From a bacterium (GTDB lineage: Bacteria > UBA10199 > 2-02-FULL-44-16 > JAAZCA01), in contig JAJZQH010000003.1 in assembly GCA_021810905.1 (NCBI GenBank), positions 189,897-253,896 on the forward strand: a DNA stretch of 64,000 nucleotides, read 5' to 3'. Within the stretch, counting starts at the first letter, position 1. Each line of letters begins with the position of its first letter. The notes under the pieces were generated by a model that worked only from the letters and a program-made list of their open reading frames with translations, ran no database searches and was not told the DNA's origin. Positions 33,942 to 42,298 of this stretch are shown here, one piece after another. The position numbers and the translations under genes are program-made.

Positions 33942-34108
33942 GCCCAGATCCGACACCATAAATCCCCTCTCCCTTGATGGGAGAGGGTTAGGGAGAGGGT
34001 GCTAAGCACCCCCTGCGTGAAGTTGTTCTGCATGGTCACCCTCCCTCTAACTCCCTCCCATCAAGGGAGGGAGGATTTGAGTGAAAATTCGAGTGTCGGA
34101 TTTGGGGC
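33942..34108. repeat. MITE-like element with terminal inverted repeats (family A core), second copy
   Basis: The ends GCCCAGATCCGACAC (33942-33956) and GTGTCGGATTTGGGGC (34093-34108) are near-inverted copies. Between them, 33962-34074 is a large palindrome of CCCTCTCCC/GGGAGAGGG and CCCTCCC/GGGAGGG units like that at 22183. The core is shared but the bounding inverted repeats differ from those at 22153. Confidence 0.8.
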
Positions 34109-34144
34109 ACGGGATTCCATCATATGAATGCTCCCCTGAATGCT

Positions 34145-34251
34145 CCCCGCGGCAAGCCGCGGGGTATCACCGGCAACATCGGCGATCACCCTCACCCTTC
34201 CCTCTCCCCTCAAGGGAGAGGGTGGCGGAAACCCCGCAGCAAGCTGCGGGG
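34145..34251. repeat. Nested short palindromes
   Basis: Two 20-bp hairpins, CCCCGCGGCAAGCCGCGGGG (34145-34164) and CCCCGCAGCAAGCTGCGGGG (34232-34251), flank a further CCCTCTCCCCTCAAGG-type hairpin (34200-34222). Both outer hairpins are followed by a WATCA motif, so they are diverged direct copies around the family A-type core. Together with 33942-34108 they fill the gap between two minus-strand genes. Confidence 0.8.
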
Positions 34252-34290
34252 AATCATCTCATTGAATTTAATAACGATTATTTCAAGCGC

Positions 34291-34324
34291 AAAAAAACGC
34301 CTCCAGTTCGAAGGAGGCGCTTTT
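34291..34324 (-). terminator. Rho-independent terminator
   Basis: On the minus strand GCGCCTCC pairs with GGAGGCGT around a 10-nt loop, followed by a run of seven Ts (plus 34291-34297). It ends the transcript of the large glycosidase-like lipoprotein. Confidence 0.88.
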
Positions 34325-34348
34325 CCGGTTCGACTTGATGCACAGCCC

Positions 34349-37300
34349 TCAATAATTTCTCCTCAGCCGGATCTTTTCGTAGCACCCGCCAGCCCTGTCG
34401 TCCGTATCAAGTCCAATGAGATTCGTGGGCGTATTGGACGATGACGACGCTGTAGTAGTTGCGATCGGTTTGCATTGTCCCGCATCTCCGCTCAGGTCCA
34501 CGTCGAGGAAATATCCTCCGTCGCCGCTGATGGAAAATCTCTGCGTGCACCAACCGTTGCGGTTGTCCATGTCCAACGTTATCGCCGACGTCCATTGATT
34601 GATCGGCGCGCAGTGAAGTCCCGCGGCCTGACATTGGCCCATGTCCGCTCCCGGGCTGTCGCCTTCGAAGTCCACGCAGAGAGTGAGGTTGGCCTGGCAT
34701 TGCGACTGTATCATGAACTTCTGATAGCAATTGCCGGCCCTGTTGTCCGTATCGATGAACATGGAAGGGCTCCACGATTCGAGCGAAACGCATTTGATTC
34801 CCGTCGCACCTCCGCACTGCCCGGAATCGCCGCCGAACTCATAACAGAGTTGCAGGCTCGGAGGCGAACAATACTGTCGCGGGTTCGTTCCGTTGCGATA
34901 CTCGGCGAGGTTTGAATACTTGTCTTCATCGAAATCCATACCCGCGTCCTGAGCGTTCAGCGGATTGAGCTGATAGGCAAGCTCCCACGAATCCGGCATG
35001 CCGTCGTTGTCGTCGTCCGCATCTGCGTTGTTTCCAGTGCCGTCGTTATCGCTGTCCAGCCACTCCGAAGGGTTGAGGGGAAACGCATCCTGGCCGTCCG
35101 CGACTCCGTCTCCGTCGTCGTCGCCATCTACCGAATTAGGAGTGCAGTCGTTATCCGCATCGGGCGGCTTCGAGCCAGGATTGAGCGGATCGGAGCCAGC
35201 GGCGAGCTCCACGGAATCCTGGTAGCAATCGTTGTCATCGTCGGCATCAGCGTTGTTGCCGACGCCGTCTCCATCTGTATCCATCCATTCGTTCGGATCG
35301 CTGGGGAATGCATCCTGGCCGTCGGCGATTCCGTCCCCGTCGTCGTCGGAATCGAGCGCATCGGGATTGCAGTCATGATCCATGTCAGGCGGCTTTGACG
35401 CGGCGTCCCTGGGATTGGTGCCCAGCGAAAGCTCCACCGTGTCCGCATAGCAGTCGTTGTCGTCATCGGGATCGGTGGCGTCGCCTATTCCGTCATTGTC
35501 AGTGTCCAAAGACTCCACCGAGTCGAATGGGAACGCGTCCTTGTCATCGGCAATGCCGTCGTTGTCGTCGTCCGGATCCAATGCGTCAGGTATGCCGTCC
35601 TTGTCATGATCCGCGGGAGAGGAGTTCGCGTCCAATGGGTTGGAGCCGAGCTGAATCTCCACAGCATCGGTGTAGCCGTCGTTGTCGTCGTCTAGATCTG
35701 CATTGTCGCCTATGCCATCTCCGTCCGTATCGGTCCATTCGTTCGGATTCTGCGGAAAGGCGTCATTGCTGTCGGCAACTCCGTCGTTGTCGTCGTCTGA
35801 ATCAAGCGAGTCCGGCGTGCCGTCCTTATCCCGGTCTTCCGGCGTGGCATATTTGTTGGCAGGGTCCGTGCCCGCTGCAATCTCAACCGCGTCCGAATAT
35901 CCGTCGTTGTCGTCGTCAGTGTCGGAATCGTCGCCAACGCCGTCTCCGTCCGTATCCACCAGGTCTTCAGATTCGTCCCCGACCTTGCACGCGTCTCCTC
36001 TACCATCGCCGTCCGCGTCCTCCTGATTCGTATTTGCAACGAGCGGACAGTTGTCCTGCGTATCGGCAATGCCATCGCCGTCCGAGTCGTTGTCGCATAC
36101 ATTTGGCAAACCGTCCGCATCGATATCGCCGCGATCGCCATATGGCGGACATTGCGCGGAAAGCGAGGAAATGTCGCCGGATGTTCCTATGATCTGTTTT
36201 TTCAAGGCGTCATAGGCGGGCTTGGGCGTTCCGTCCGTGTGCAGCAGACCGAAGTGTCCCTCCTGCGGCCTTATGAAATCCCAATCACCTGAATCGAAGA
36301 GCTCGTAAAAATTCGCAAATACGATATCGGTGCGTCCGCTCAGCTTCTGTTTGATGATCGGCAGCGCCGTGAGCACCCATTGCCTCTGCCCCTCTTCCGT
36401 GGCGATGGCGCTTGAATGCGTGGCGTAACCCGTCTCCGCTATTGCGCCTTTTTTTCCGTATAGGCTCATCTGCCTGAAGAGCGAATCCAGCGGCGCCCAG
36501 TCCTCGGCGTTGGTAAAAGTCCACGTGCCCGGATAGTGGTCGATTGCGATGATATCGATGGAGCCGCCTGCCTCGCCGAGCCAATGGTCGAGATCCGCCT
36601 CCCAATCGTCGAAAGGTGCGTTGGCGTATACGTTCACTATCGTCTCGAAGCTGGAATCGAAGCGCGCGATCCCGGCGCGACACTCAGTGAACTGGCGCGC
36701 GTCGTCCTCATCGCTGATCTGGTCTCCGACGCGCACGAGGCTCGCCACGTCTACGCCGGCGTTCGCCTCGTTTCCCATCTGGTAATAATAAACGTCCGAG
36801 CCGAACATGAGCGCTAGCTTGCGGCAGTACCTCTGCCACTCCTGCCAGTAGAGCTCCTTGTTGCCGTTGCGATAGTGATTGAGAGCCCACTCGGGCGGAC
36901 GCGAGAGCACGACGATCGGCGTGAGGCGCGGCGGATTGGATGCGTCGCGCAGCGCAGGCAGGAGAATATTGCGGAAGAAATCGATCCCCGCAGTCTCGCA
37001 TTTGTCGTTGCTCGTATTTGTATAACACCAGTTGTCGTCCGTGATGGAGCCCTCTTTTGGCTGAATATCCATCCATGGGATATCGATTCGAACCATGGTG
37101 GCGCCGACCCCCCTGATCCGTTCGAGGGACGTGACGAGAGAAAGAGCACCCGATTTGGCGGCGTATTCGCTGATATCCTCGGGATGGAGATTGATCGACC
37201 AGGGAACGGGTGAGCGATCCACGGATTCGAACATGCACGTGCTGCTGCAGTTGTCGCCGTTAAACGTGTTGCTGTCATCGCACTCCTCAAGTTCGCCCAG

Positions 37301-37447
37301 CACTCCGTCCCCGCACGACGTAGAATCGCCTATTTCGGGGGAAGGACTGTCAGAAGGGCCCTGCCCGCCGCCTCCCGTTCCGATTACCGGACATCCTGCG
37401 AACAACAGGGCCATCATGGGCACGAGAATTAGAGCGATGCGCTTCAT
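34349..37447 (-). CDS. Giant lipoprotein: DUF4215 motif, clan-A glycosidase-like barrel, TSP3 Ca-binding repeats
   Basis: 1032 residues from the ATG at 37447 (GGAGG upstream). The lipobox is LLFAGC. A Myxo-type DUF4215 motif (CGDGVLGELEECDDSN) follows near residue 42. A TIM-barrel domain (about 70-440) has QMGNEANAG, the Asn-Glu acid/base pair of GH clan A, and a candidate nucleophile in GAIAETGYAT. Residues about 445-860 hold TSP3-type DxDxDGxxD repeats, including four larger units of about 75 residues ending in DAFP-P-EW. The last 170 residues have three Cys-rich units. It probably acts on a polysaccharide at the cell surface; the substrate is unknown. Confidence 0.82.
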   Translation of the reverse strand: MKRIALILVPMMALLFAGCPVIGTGGGGQGPSDSPSPEIGDSTSCGDGVLGELEECDDSNTFNGDNCSSTCMFESVDRSPVPWSINLHPEDISEYAAKSGALSLVTSLERIRGVGATMVRIDIPWMDIQPKEGSITDDNWCYTNTSNDKCETAGIDFFRNILLPALRDASNPPRLTPIVVLSRPPEWALNHYRNGNKELYWQEWQRYCRKLALMFGSDVYYYQMGNEANAGVDVASLVRVGDQISDEDDARQFTECRAGIARFDSSFETIVNVYANAPFDDWEADLDHWLGEAGGSIDIIAIDHYPGTWTFTNAEDWAPLDSLFRQMSLYGKKGAIAETGYATHSSAIATEEGQRQWVLTALPIIKQKLSGRTDIVFANFYELFDSGDWDFIRPQEGHFGLLHTDGTPKPAYDALKKQIIGTSGDISSLSAQCPPYGDRGDIDADGLPNVCDNDSDGDGIADTQDNCPLVANTNQEDADGDGRGDACKVGDESEDLVDTDGDGVGDDSDTDDDNDGYSDAVEIAAGTDPANKYATPEDRDKDGTPDSLDSDDDNDGVADSNDAFPQNPNEWTDTDGDGIGDNADLDDDNDGYTDAVEIQLGSNPLDANSSPADHDKDGIPDALDPDDDNDGIADDKDAFPFDSVESLDTDNDGIGDATDPDDDNDCYADTVELSLGTNPRDAASKPPDMDHDCNPDALDSDDDGDGIADGQDAFPSDPNEWMDTDGDGVGNNADADDDNDCYQDSVELAAGSDPLNPGSKPPDADNDCTPNSVDGDDDGDGVADGQDAFPLNPSEWLDSDNDGTGNNADADDDNDGMPDSWELAYQLNPLNAQDAGMDFDEDKYSNLAEYRNGTNPRQYCSPPSLQLCYEFGGDSGQCGGATGIKCVSLESWSPSMFIDTDNRAGNCYQKFMIQSQCQANLTLCVDFEGDSPGADMGQCQAAGLHCAPINQWTSAITLDMDNRNGWCTQRFSISGDGGYFLDVDLSGDAGQCKPIATTTASSSSNTPTNLIGLDTDDRAGGCYEKIRLRRNY

Positions 37448-37654
37448 AACTCCTCCTTTGGATGAATGTCTGGCGCTCACCCTGCCGAAAGGAGCGGGCA
37501 GGCCATTTCGCAGTTTCTATTATTAAGGCCGAAACGTTTCGGAAGGCTTAAGGTTGCTGGCGTTGAAAGGCCAAAAGACGCCTATTTCCCTTGATTCGAC
37601 GCCGCGCGTCGGGTAAAACTTTAAGAACTTCAAAGGGTTGTAAACGGACTTTAT

Positions 37655-39055
37655 ATGCGCGTGCACATGCTGGGCATCGGCGGCACGGGGATGGGTTCCC
37701 TTGCCGGACTTTTTGTTGAAGCGGGGCATACGGTCACAGGCACGGACCAGAAGCTCTATCCGCCCATGAGCGAGCAGATCGCATCTCTCGGGATCGCGCC
37801 GTTTGAGGGATATCGTGCGGAAAACATCGAAGCTGCGGATCCAGAGCTCGTGATCGTAGGCAACGTGATTCGCAGCGATAATCCGGAGGCGCAGGAAGCG
37901 ATTCGCCGCAACATCCAGTATCGCTCAATGCCGCAGGCGCTCGCCGAAAATTTCCTCGCCGGCCGCACGCCGCTCGTCATAGCCGGCACGCACGGAAAGA
38001 CAACCTGCGCAACTCTTGCGGCGTGGCTGCTCGCGGAGGCGGAAGAGAAACCCGGATTTCTCATAGGCGGCGTTGGGAAAAATCTCGGCCGTAGCTACGA
38101 GATCGGCTCAGGTCCCTTCTTCGTGGTGGAAGGCGACGAATACGACACCGCGTTCTTCGACAAAGGGCCAAAATTCCTGCACTATCGTCCGCAGGCGGCT
38201 ATCATCACTTCCATAGAATTCGATCATGCGGACATATACCGCGACGTCGATCACATCACATCGTCGTTCGAAAGGCTCACGAAGATCCTTCCGCCTGACG
38301 GTCTCATCGTGGTTAACGCAGGCGACGATCGCGCCATGCGTACTGTCGCTGATGCTCCATGCCGCGTGGTCACATACGGTTCGGACGCCGCCGCTGAGTA
38401 CCGGCCGCTGGACGTGGAGGTCACTGAGGCCGGAACTTCGTTTGAAATGAAAAAGGCGCATATGAGATTCCGCATGCCGATGTGGGGAGAACACAATCTG
38501 GACAACGCCGCTGGAGTGCTCGCACTGCTCATCGAATGCGGAGTAACGCCCGACAGGCTTACGCGCGGTCTTGAGAATTTCGAGGGAGTAAAGCGCAGGC
38601 AGGAGTTGTTGGGTGTTGCCGGCGGTATCGCCGTGATCGACGATTTTGCACATCATCCGACCGCCGTAGCCAAGACCATCGATTCGATCAGGCTTCGCTA
38701 CCCGCGCCGCAAGATATGGGCAATCTTCGAACCGCGCTCAAACACGTCCAGACGAAACGTGTTTCAACACGAGTTCGCCAAGTCGCTCGCAAGGGCCGAC
38801 CGCGTTATCGTGGCGAGCCCGTACCTGGCGGAAAAGATTCCGGACGCTGAACGGCTCGATTCAGCCGCGGTAGCGGATGAGGTGAATAATATCGGAACGG
38901 ACGCACGTCACATACCCGACGCGGACGCAATCGCGGCATTTATCGTCGAGAATGCGGCGAGCGGAGACGTGCTGCTCATCATGTCAAACGGCGGGTTCGG
39001 GGGCCTGCACGGAAAGCTCCTTACGGCGCTGGCGCATCGCCATGGCAACGGGTGA
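37655..39055 (+). CDS. mpl: Mpl, UDP-MurNAc:L-Ala-gamma-D-Glu-meso-DAP ligase
   Basis: 466 residues, the usual length. It opens MRVHMLGIGGTGMGSLAGLF, has the P-loop GTHGKTT, VVEGDEYDTAFFDKGPKFLHYRP (a strong Mpl signature), FDHADIYRD, and DDFAHHPTAV with EPRSNTSRRNVFQ. The enzyme re-attaches the recycled murein tripeptide to UDP-MurNAc in the cytoplasm. The tripeptide comes from LD-carboxypeptidase activity, a candidate for which is at 7786. It begins a plus-strand group with tamB and the Omp85 gene. Confidence 0.96.
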   Translation: MRVHMLGIGGTGMGSLAGLFVEAGHTVTGTDQKLYPPMSEQIASLGIAPFEGYRAENIEAADPELVIVGNVIRSDNPEAQEAIRRNIQYRSMPQALAENFLAGRTPLVIAGTHGKTTCATLAAWLLAEAEEKPGFLIGGVGKNLGRSYEIGSGPFFVVEGDEYDTAFFDKGPKFLHYRPQAAIITSIEFDHADIYRDVDHITSSFERLTKILPPDGLIVVNAGDDRAMRTVADAPCRVVTYGSDAAAEYRPLDVEVTEAGTSFEMKKAHMRFRMPMWGEHNLDNAAGVLALLIECGVTPDRLTRGLENFEGVKRRQELLGVAGGIAVIDDFAHHPTAVAKTIDSIRLRYPRRKIWAIFEPRSNTSRRNVFQHEFAKSLARADRVIVASPYLAEKIPDAERLDSAAVADEVNNIGTDARHIPDADAIAAFIVENAASGDVLLIMSNGGFGGLHGKLLTALAHRHGNG

Positions 39056-39084
39056 CGCCACTCTCCCTTAATTACGGTGATTGA

Positions 39085-42000
39085 ATGAGGCGTGAACGAC
39101 GAAATCTCATACGCCATTTCATTGCGTTCGCGGCGATCGCAGCGGGTTTCCTGGCCGCAACGGCATGGCTCGTTAACCGCCCTGAGACGCTCAAGCACGC
39201 GCTCGCGATCGCAAACGTGCGCAGCGGCTGGAATATCGATATTGCACGCTTCCACTGGGACCCGTTGACCAGCAGAATCGAACTCGGCCAGATTTCCATC
39301 GAGCAGCGCTCCACAGGCAAGAAGGCTTCGGCGGACGGGGCGCTGGCTCGCTACAAACTCCTGGGCTTTTTGCGCGGAAAGTTCGTAATCGACACGATCG
39401 AGCTGGACAACGCCCGCATAGCCCTGCCGCCTCGCGACCCCGCGGTTCCGAAAAAACCTCATCAACGTATCAATCTTGCGCGGCTCTTGCTGCTCAAAAA
39501 TATCGAAATTCTTGACGGAAAGGTGAACGGCCTTTTCCTCTCCTTTGGAAATGGATTCATGTTCGCCACCGATGAGATGGACTTCGCGCTCGTGCCCAGC
39601 ATATTCGGAGAGAACAGGCTCGCGCTGAGGAGCAACGGCGCATATCTGAAAAAAGGAGAGAAGGACATAATATCTGCGGGCCTGGTATCCCTCAGGACGG
39701 CGACCGCGCTCGACCGTTGGGGCGTGGACTTTCCATACCTCAACGCATTCACCGGAAACCTGAGGATACAGGATGCGACGGCCTACGGCATGACCGCGGA
39801 CAGGATAGACGCGAAGGTCTCCTACAATGACGATGTACTCAATCTCAGCGATCTCACGATCGATATAGAGGGCAGAAAATTGATCGGCAGGCTCGACCTG
39901 GACGTGGGCAACGAAGGCTTCGACCTGTCGATTGACATTCCTAACCCGATAGCTGTGCCGTATTTCGGAAGGAAGTTGGAGACGCTGGACACCGAGGGCG
40001 AAATCTCGGGCAGCGTGCGGCTCCAGGGAAAGGGTTTCATGCCGCGCGAATCCGACGGCGCGGGTCACGTGGAGCTCACGCACCGCTTCGACGTGGCGAG
40101 GCAAGCGCCGATATCGGTGGTGACCGACGCAACGTGGAAGAACGGCGTGATAACGCTGTTCAATGCGGCTGTCCTGGCCGGAATGGAAGGTTTTCCCTTC
40201 AACGGCGAGATCGACATACCCGGTAAGCGCATGGCGCTCGAAGCAAAAGGCAGCCGCTTTCCCATCGAAAACATATTCGACAAATTCACGAACAAGCACT
40301 TGAGAAAAATATTCGGTCCCACCGACTTTGAAGGCACGTTCGAGGGATGGGGAAAAAATTTCAAGGCGCACGTCCTGGGGACGACTTATAACGGAGGATG
40401 GAGGCCGATCGCGGTCAGCCGCGTAGAAACCGAACTCACCGCTACCTACGACGACCTGATGCTCAAGGGGAAGATCTTCACCGCTGGCCGAGACTCCGGC
40501 AGCGCGGACCTCAAGATCAAATACGGCCCCAAGATTCCGGGCCAGATTCGCAGCAAGTTAATCGATCTGACAGCGGAGGTTCACAACGCCGACCTTGCTG
40601 AGGCCTTGGGTTCGATGGGACTCGCGGGCTCTGGCACGGGAAACATCGTTCTCAAAGGGCCCCAGACTTCCTTCGAAGGCAAAGTGCTCGCAAGCATCGA
40701 CAATGGAAGCTGGCACGGCGTTCCATTCGATTCCCTCTCCAGCAATCTGGGTATCACAAGGCGCAAGCTCACTTTCGACAATATCGAAATAGGACTGCCC
40801 GGACTCGCCGTACAGAAGGCGACCGGACCCCTCATCGCAGACATCGCTGAGGGAAGCATGCGGCTGCACGGCGAACCGTTCACCGGATTCTCGATGGATG
40901 CGACATACCGCTACGATGGGAGCAGATGGTCCTTCGCAGGAATACGCTGGAAAGATCCGCAGCGCGAAGGTTCGGAGCTGGTAGCCTCCGGCTCGCTGTC
41001 GTCGGGCGGACCGATGGACCTGAAGATACGGGGCCAGACGGACGCGCGCGTTCTCCCAATGCTTCTGTCGTCGGTGCGCGACGCACAAGGGATACTCGAT
41101 ATTGACATCTCTGCGCGCGGCGCCTCAGCGGACCCGCGCATCTCCGGCGCCATCAAGTTGAGCGACAATAGCCTCAGGCTCAAGAATCCGCGCATCTCTC
41201 TCAACGCGCTGAACGGATCCATTCGCTTCGATGGCCCGCGCGTATTCTTCGATGACATCACAGCGGAAACGGAGGACGGTACACTAAAGATCGACGGGCG
41301 CATCGATCAGAAGAATTTCAAGCCGGTGTCGGCGGATCTTGCTATATCCGGATCCGACATGCGCTACCGCACCGAGGACCGCACTCTCAATCTCGAATTG
41401 GAAGGAGATCTGAAACTCGTTGGCGCCTTCCCCAGCCCAATACTCTCCGGATCGATCCGCATACTCGACGGCAGGTACAGCAAGGACTTCAACATCATCG
41501 ACGTTATCGCCGGAGGAAAGGCGCCGAAGCCGTTGCCTGAGAAGGGCGCAGCGTTCGAGTTCAACCCGCGGCTGGATCTCACGATCCGTAACACCGGCGA
41601 CCTCGCCATACGCAACAACGTCGGCGACATCTGGCTCAACTCGAACATTGAGCTTAAGGGAACGCGCGATAAGCCCTCCGTCATCGGATCCATAGACGTC
41701 GTGGACGGACAGGTCCATTACATGGGTGTAAACTTCGACATCACCAAGGGATTCATGGAATTCCGCGGTGAGCGAGAGAGTCCGTATCTGGAGGTGCAGG
41801 CGCAGAAGGAGATCGATACGTACAACGTCAACATGACGCTGCACGGACCGACGGACAACCTCATGCTCGATCTATCCGCCACTTCTCCGCAAGGGCCGCT
41901 GGAGAAACGCGACGTGATATCGCTCATACTGTTCGGCGCTACAGAACAGGAGCGGCTGGCTGCGGAGAGGTCCGGCAGCTCGCTGACCGCTTCGATGGCG

Positions 42001-42291
42001 GCCAGTTCGGTATCGGGCCTGATCGAACGCCCAATCTCAAGATTCGCGCATCTCGATGTCTTCCGGCTTGAGGCATCCGAACCATCTTCGCATGCGATAT
42101 CGCGCATCAACATAGGAAAACAGGTTTCTGATCGTCTGACTTTCAAGTTCGCCACCGACATCAACAAGTACAACGCCGTACAGACCTTCGCGGCCGAATA
42201 TCAGATAACGGACAACACCCTTCTCAGGGGATCGCGCTCTACCGATGCCAGCTACGAGATAAGCGGTTTGCTCAGATTCAGATTAAAGTAA
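39085..42291 (+). CDS. tamB: TamB-like translocation and assembly module protein
   Basis: 1068 residues. One N-terminal membrane anchor (about residues 8-28) is followed by a long repetitive beta-rich part typical of AsmA/TamB proteins. The last 350 residues match the DUF490 domain: SVIGSIDVVDGQVHYMGVNFDITKGFMEFRG, then SATSPQGPLEKRDVISLILFG, a hallmark of TamB C-termini. TamB spans the periplasm as a hydrophobic groove that carries lipids and helps outer-membrane insertion. It is shorter than E. coli TamB (about 1259). The Omp85 gene starts 8 bp downstream. Confidence 0.92.
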   Translation: MRRERRNLIRHFIAFAAIAAGFLAATAWLVNRPETLKHALAIANVRSGWNIDIARFHWDPLTSRIELGQISIEQRSTGKKASADGALARYKLLGFLRGKFVIDTIELDNARIALPPRDPAVPKKPHQRINLARLLLLKNIEILDGKVNGLFLSFGNGFMFATDEMDFALVPSIFGENRLALRSNGAYLKKGEKDIISAGLVSLRTATALDRWGVDFPYLNAFTGNLRIQDATAYGMTADRIDAKVSYNDDVLNLSDLTIDIEGRKLIGRLDLDVGNEGFDLSIDIPNPIAVPYFGRKLETLDTEGEISGSVRLQGKGFMPRESDGAGHVELTHRFDVARQAPISVVTDATWKNGVITLFNAAVLAGMEGFPFNGEIDIPGKRMALEAKGSRFPIENIFDKFTNKHLRKIFGPTDFEGTFEGWGKNFKAHVLGTTYNGGWRPIAVSRVETELTATYDDLMLKGKIFTAGRDSGSADLKIKYGPKIPGQIRSKLIDLTAEVHNADLAEALGSMGLAGSGTGNIVLKGPQTSFEGKVLASIDNGSWHGVPFDSLSSNLGITRRKLTFDNIEIGLPGLAVQKATGPLIADIAEGSMRLHGEPFTGFSMDATYRYDGSRWSFAGIRWKDPQREGSELVASGSLSSGGPMDLKIRGQTDARVLPMLLSSVRDAQGILDIDISARGASADPRISGAIKLSDNSLRLKNPRISLNALNGSIRFDGPRVFFDDITAETEDGTLKIDGRIDQKNFKPVSADLAISGSDMRYRTEDRTLNLELEGDLKLVGAFPSPILSGSIRILDGRYSKDFNIIDVIAGGKAPKPLPEKGAAFEFNPRLDLTIRNTGDLAIRNNVGDIWLNSNIELKGTRDKPSVIGSIDVVDGQVHYMGVNFDITKGFMEFRGERESPYLEVQAQKEIDTYNVNMTLHGPTDNLMLDLSATSPQGPLEKRDVISLILFGATEQERLAAERSGSSLTASMAASSVSGLIERPISRFAHLDVFRLEASEPSSHAISRINIGKQVSDRLTFKFATDINKYNAVQTFAAEYQITDNTLLRGSRSTDASYEISGLLRFRLK

Positions 42292-42298
42292 GGACAAA

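Noticed and set aside
34990-35930. Regular tandem repeats that could suggest a CRISPR array
   Set aside because: They encode the Asp-rich calcium-binding repeats of a protein and lack conserved spacers.
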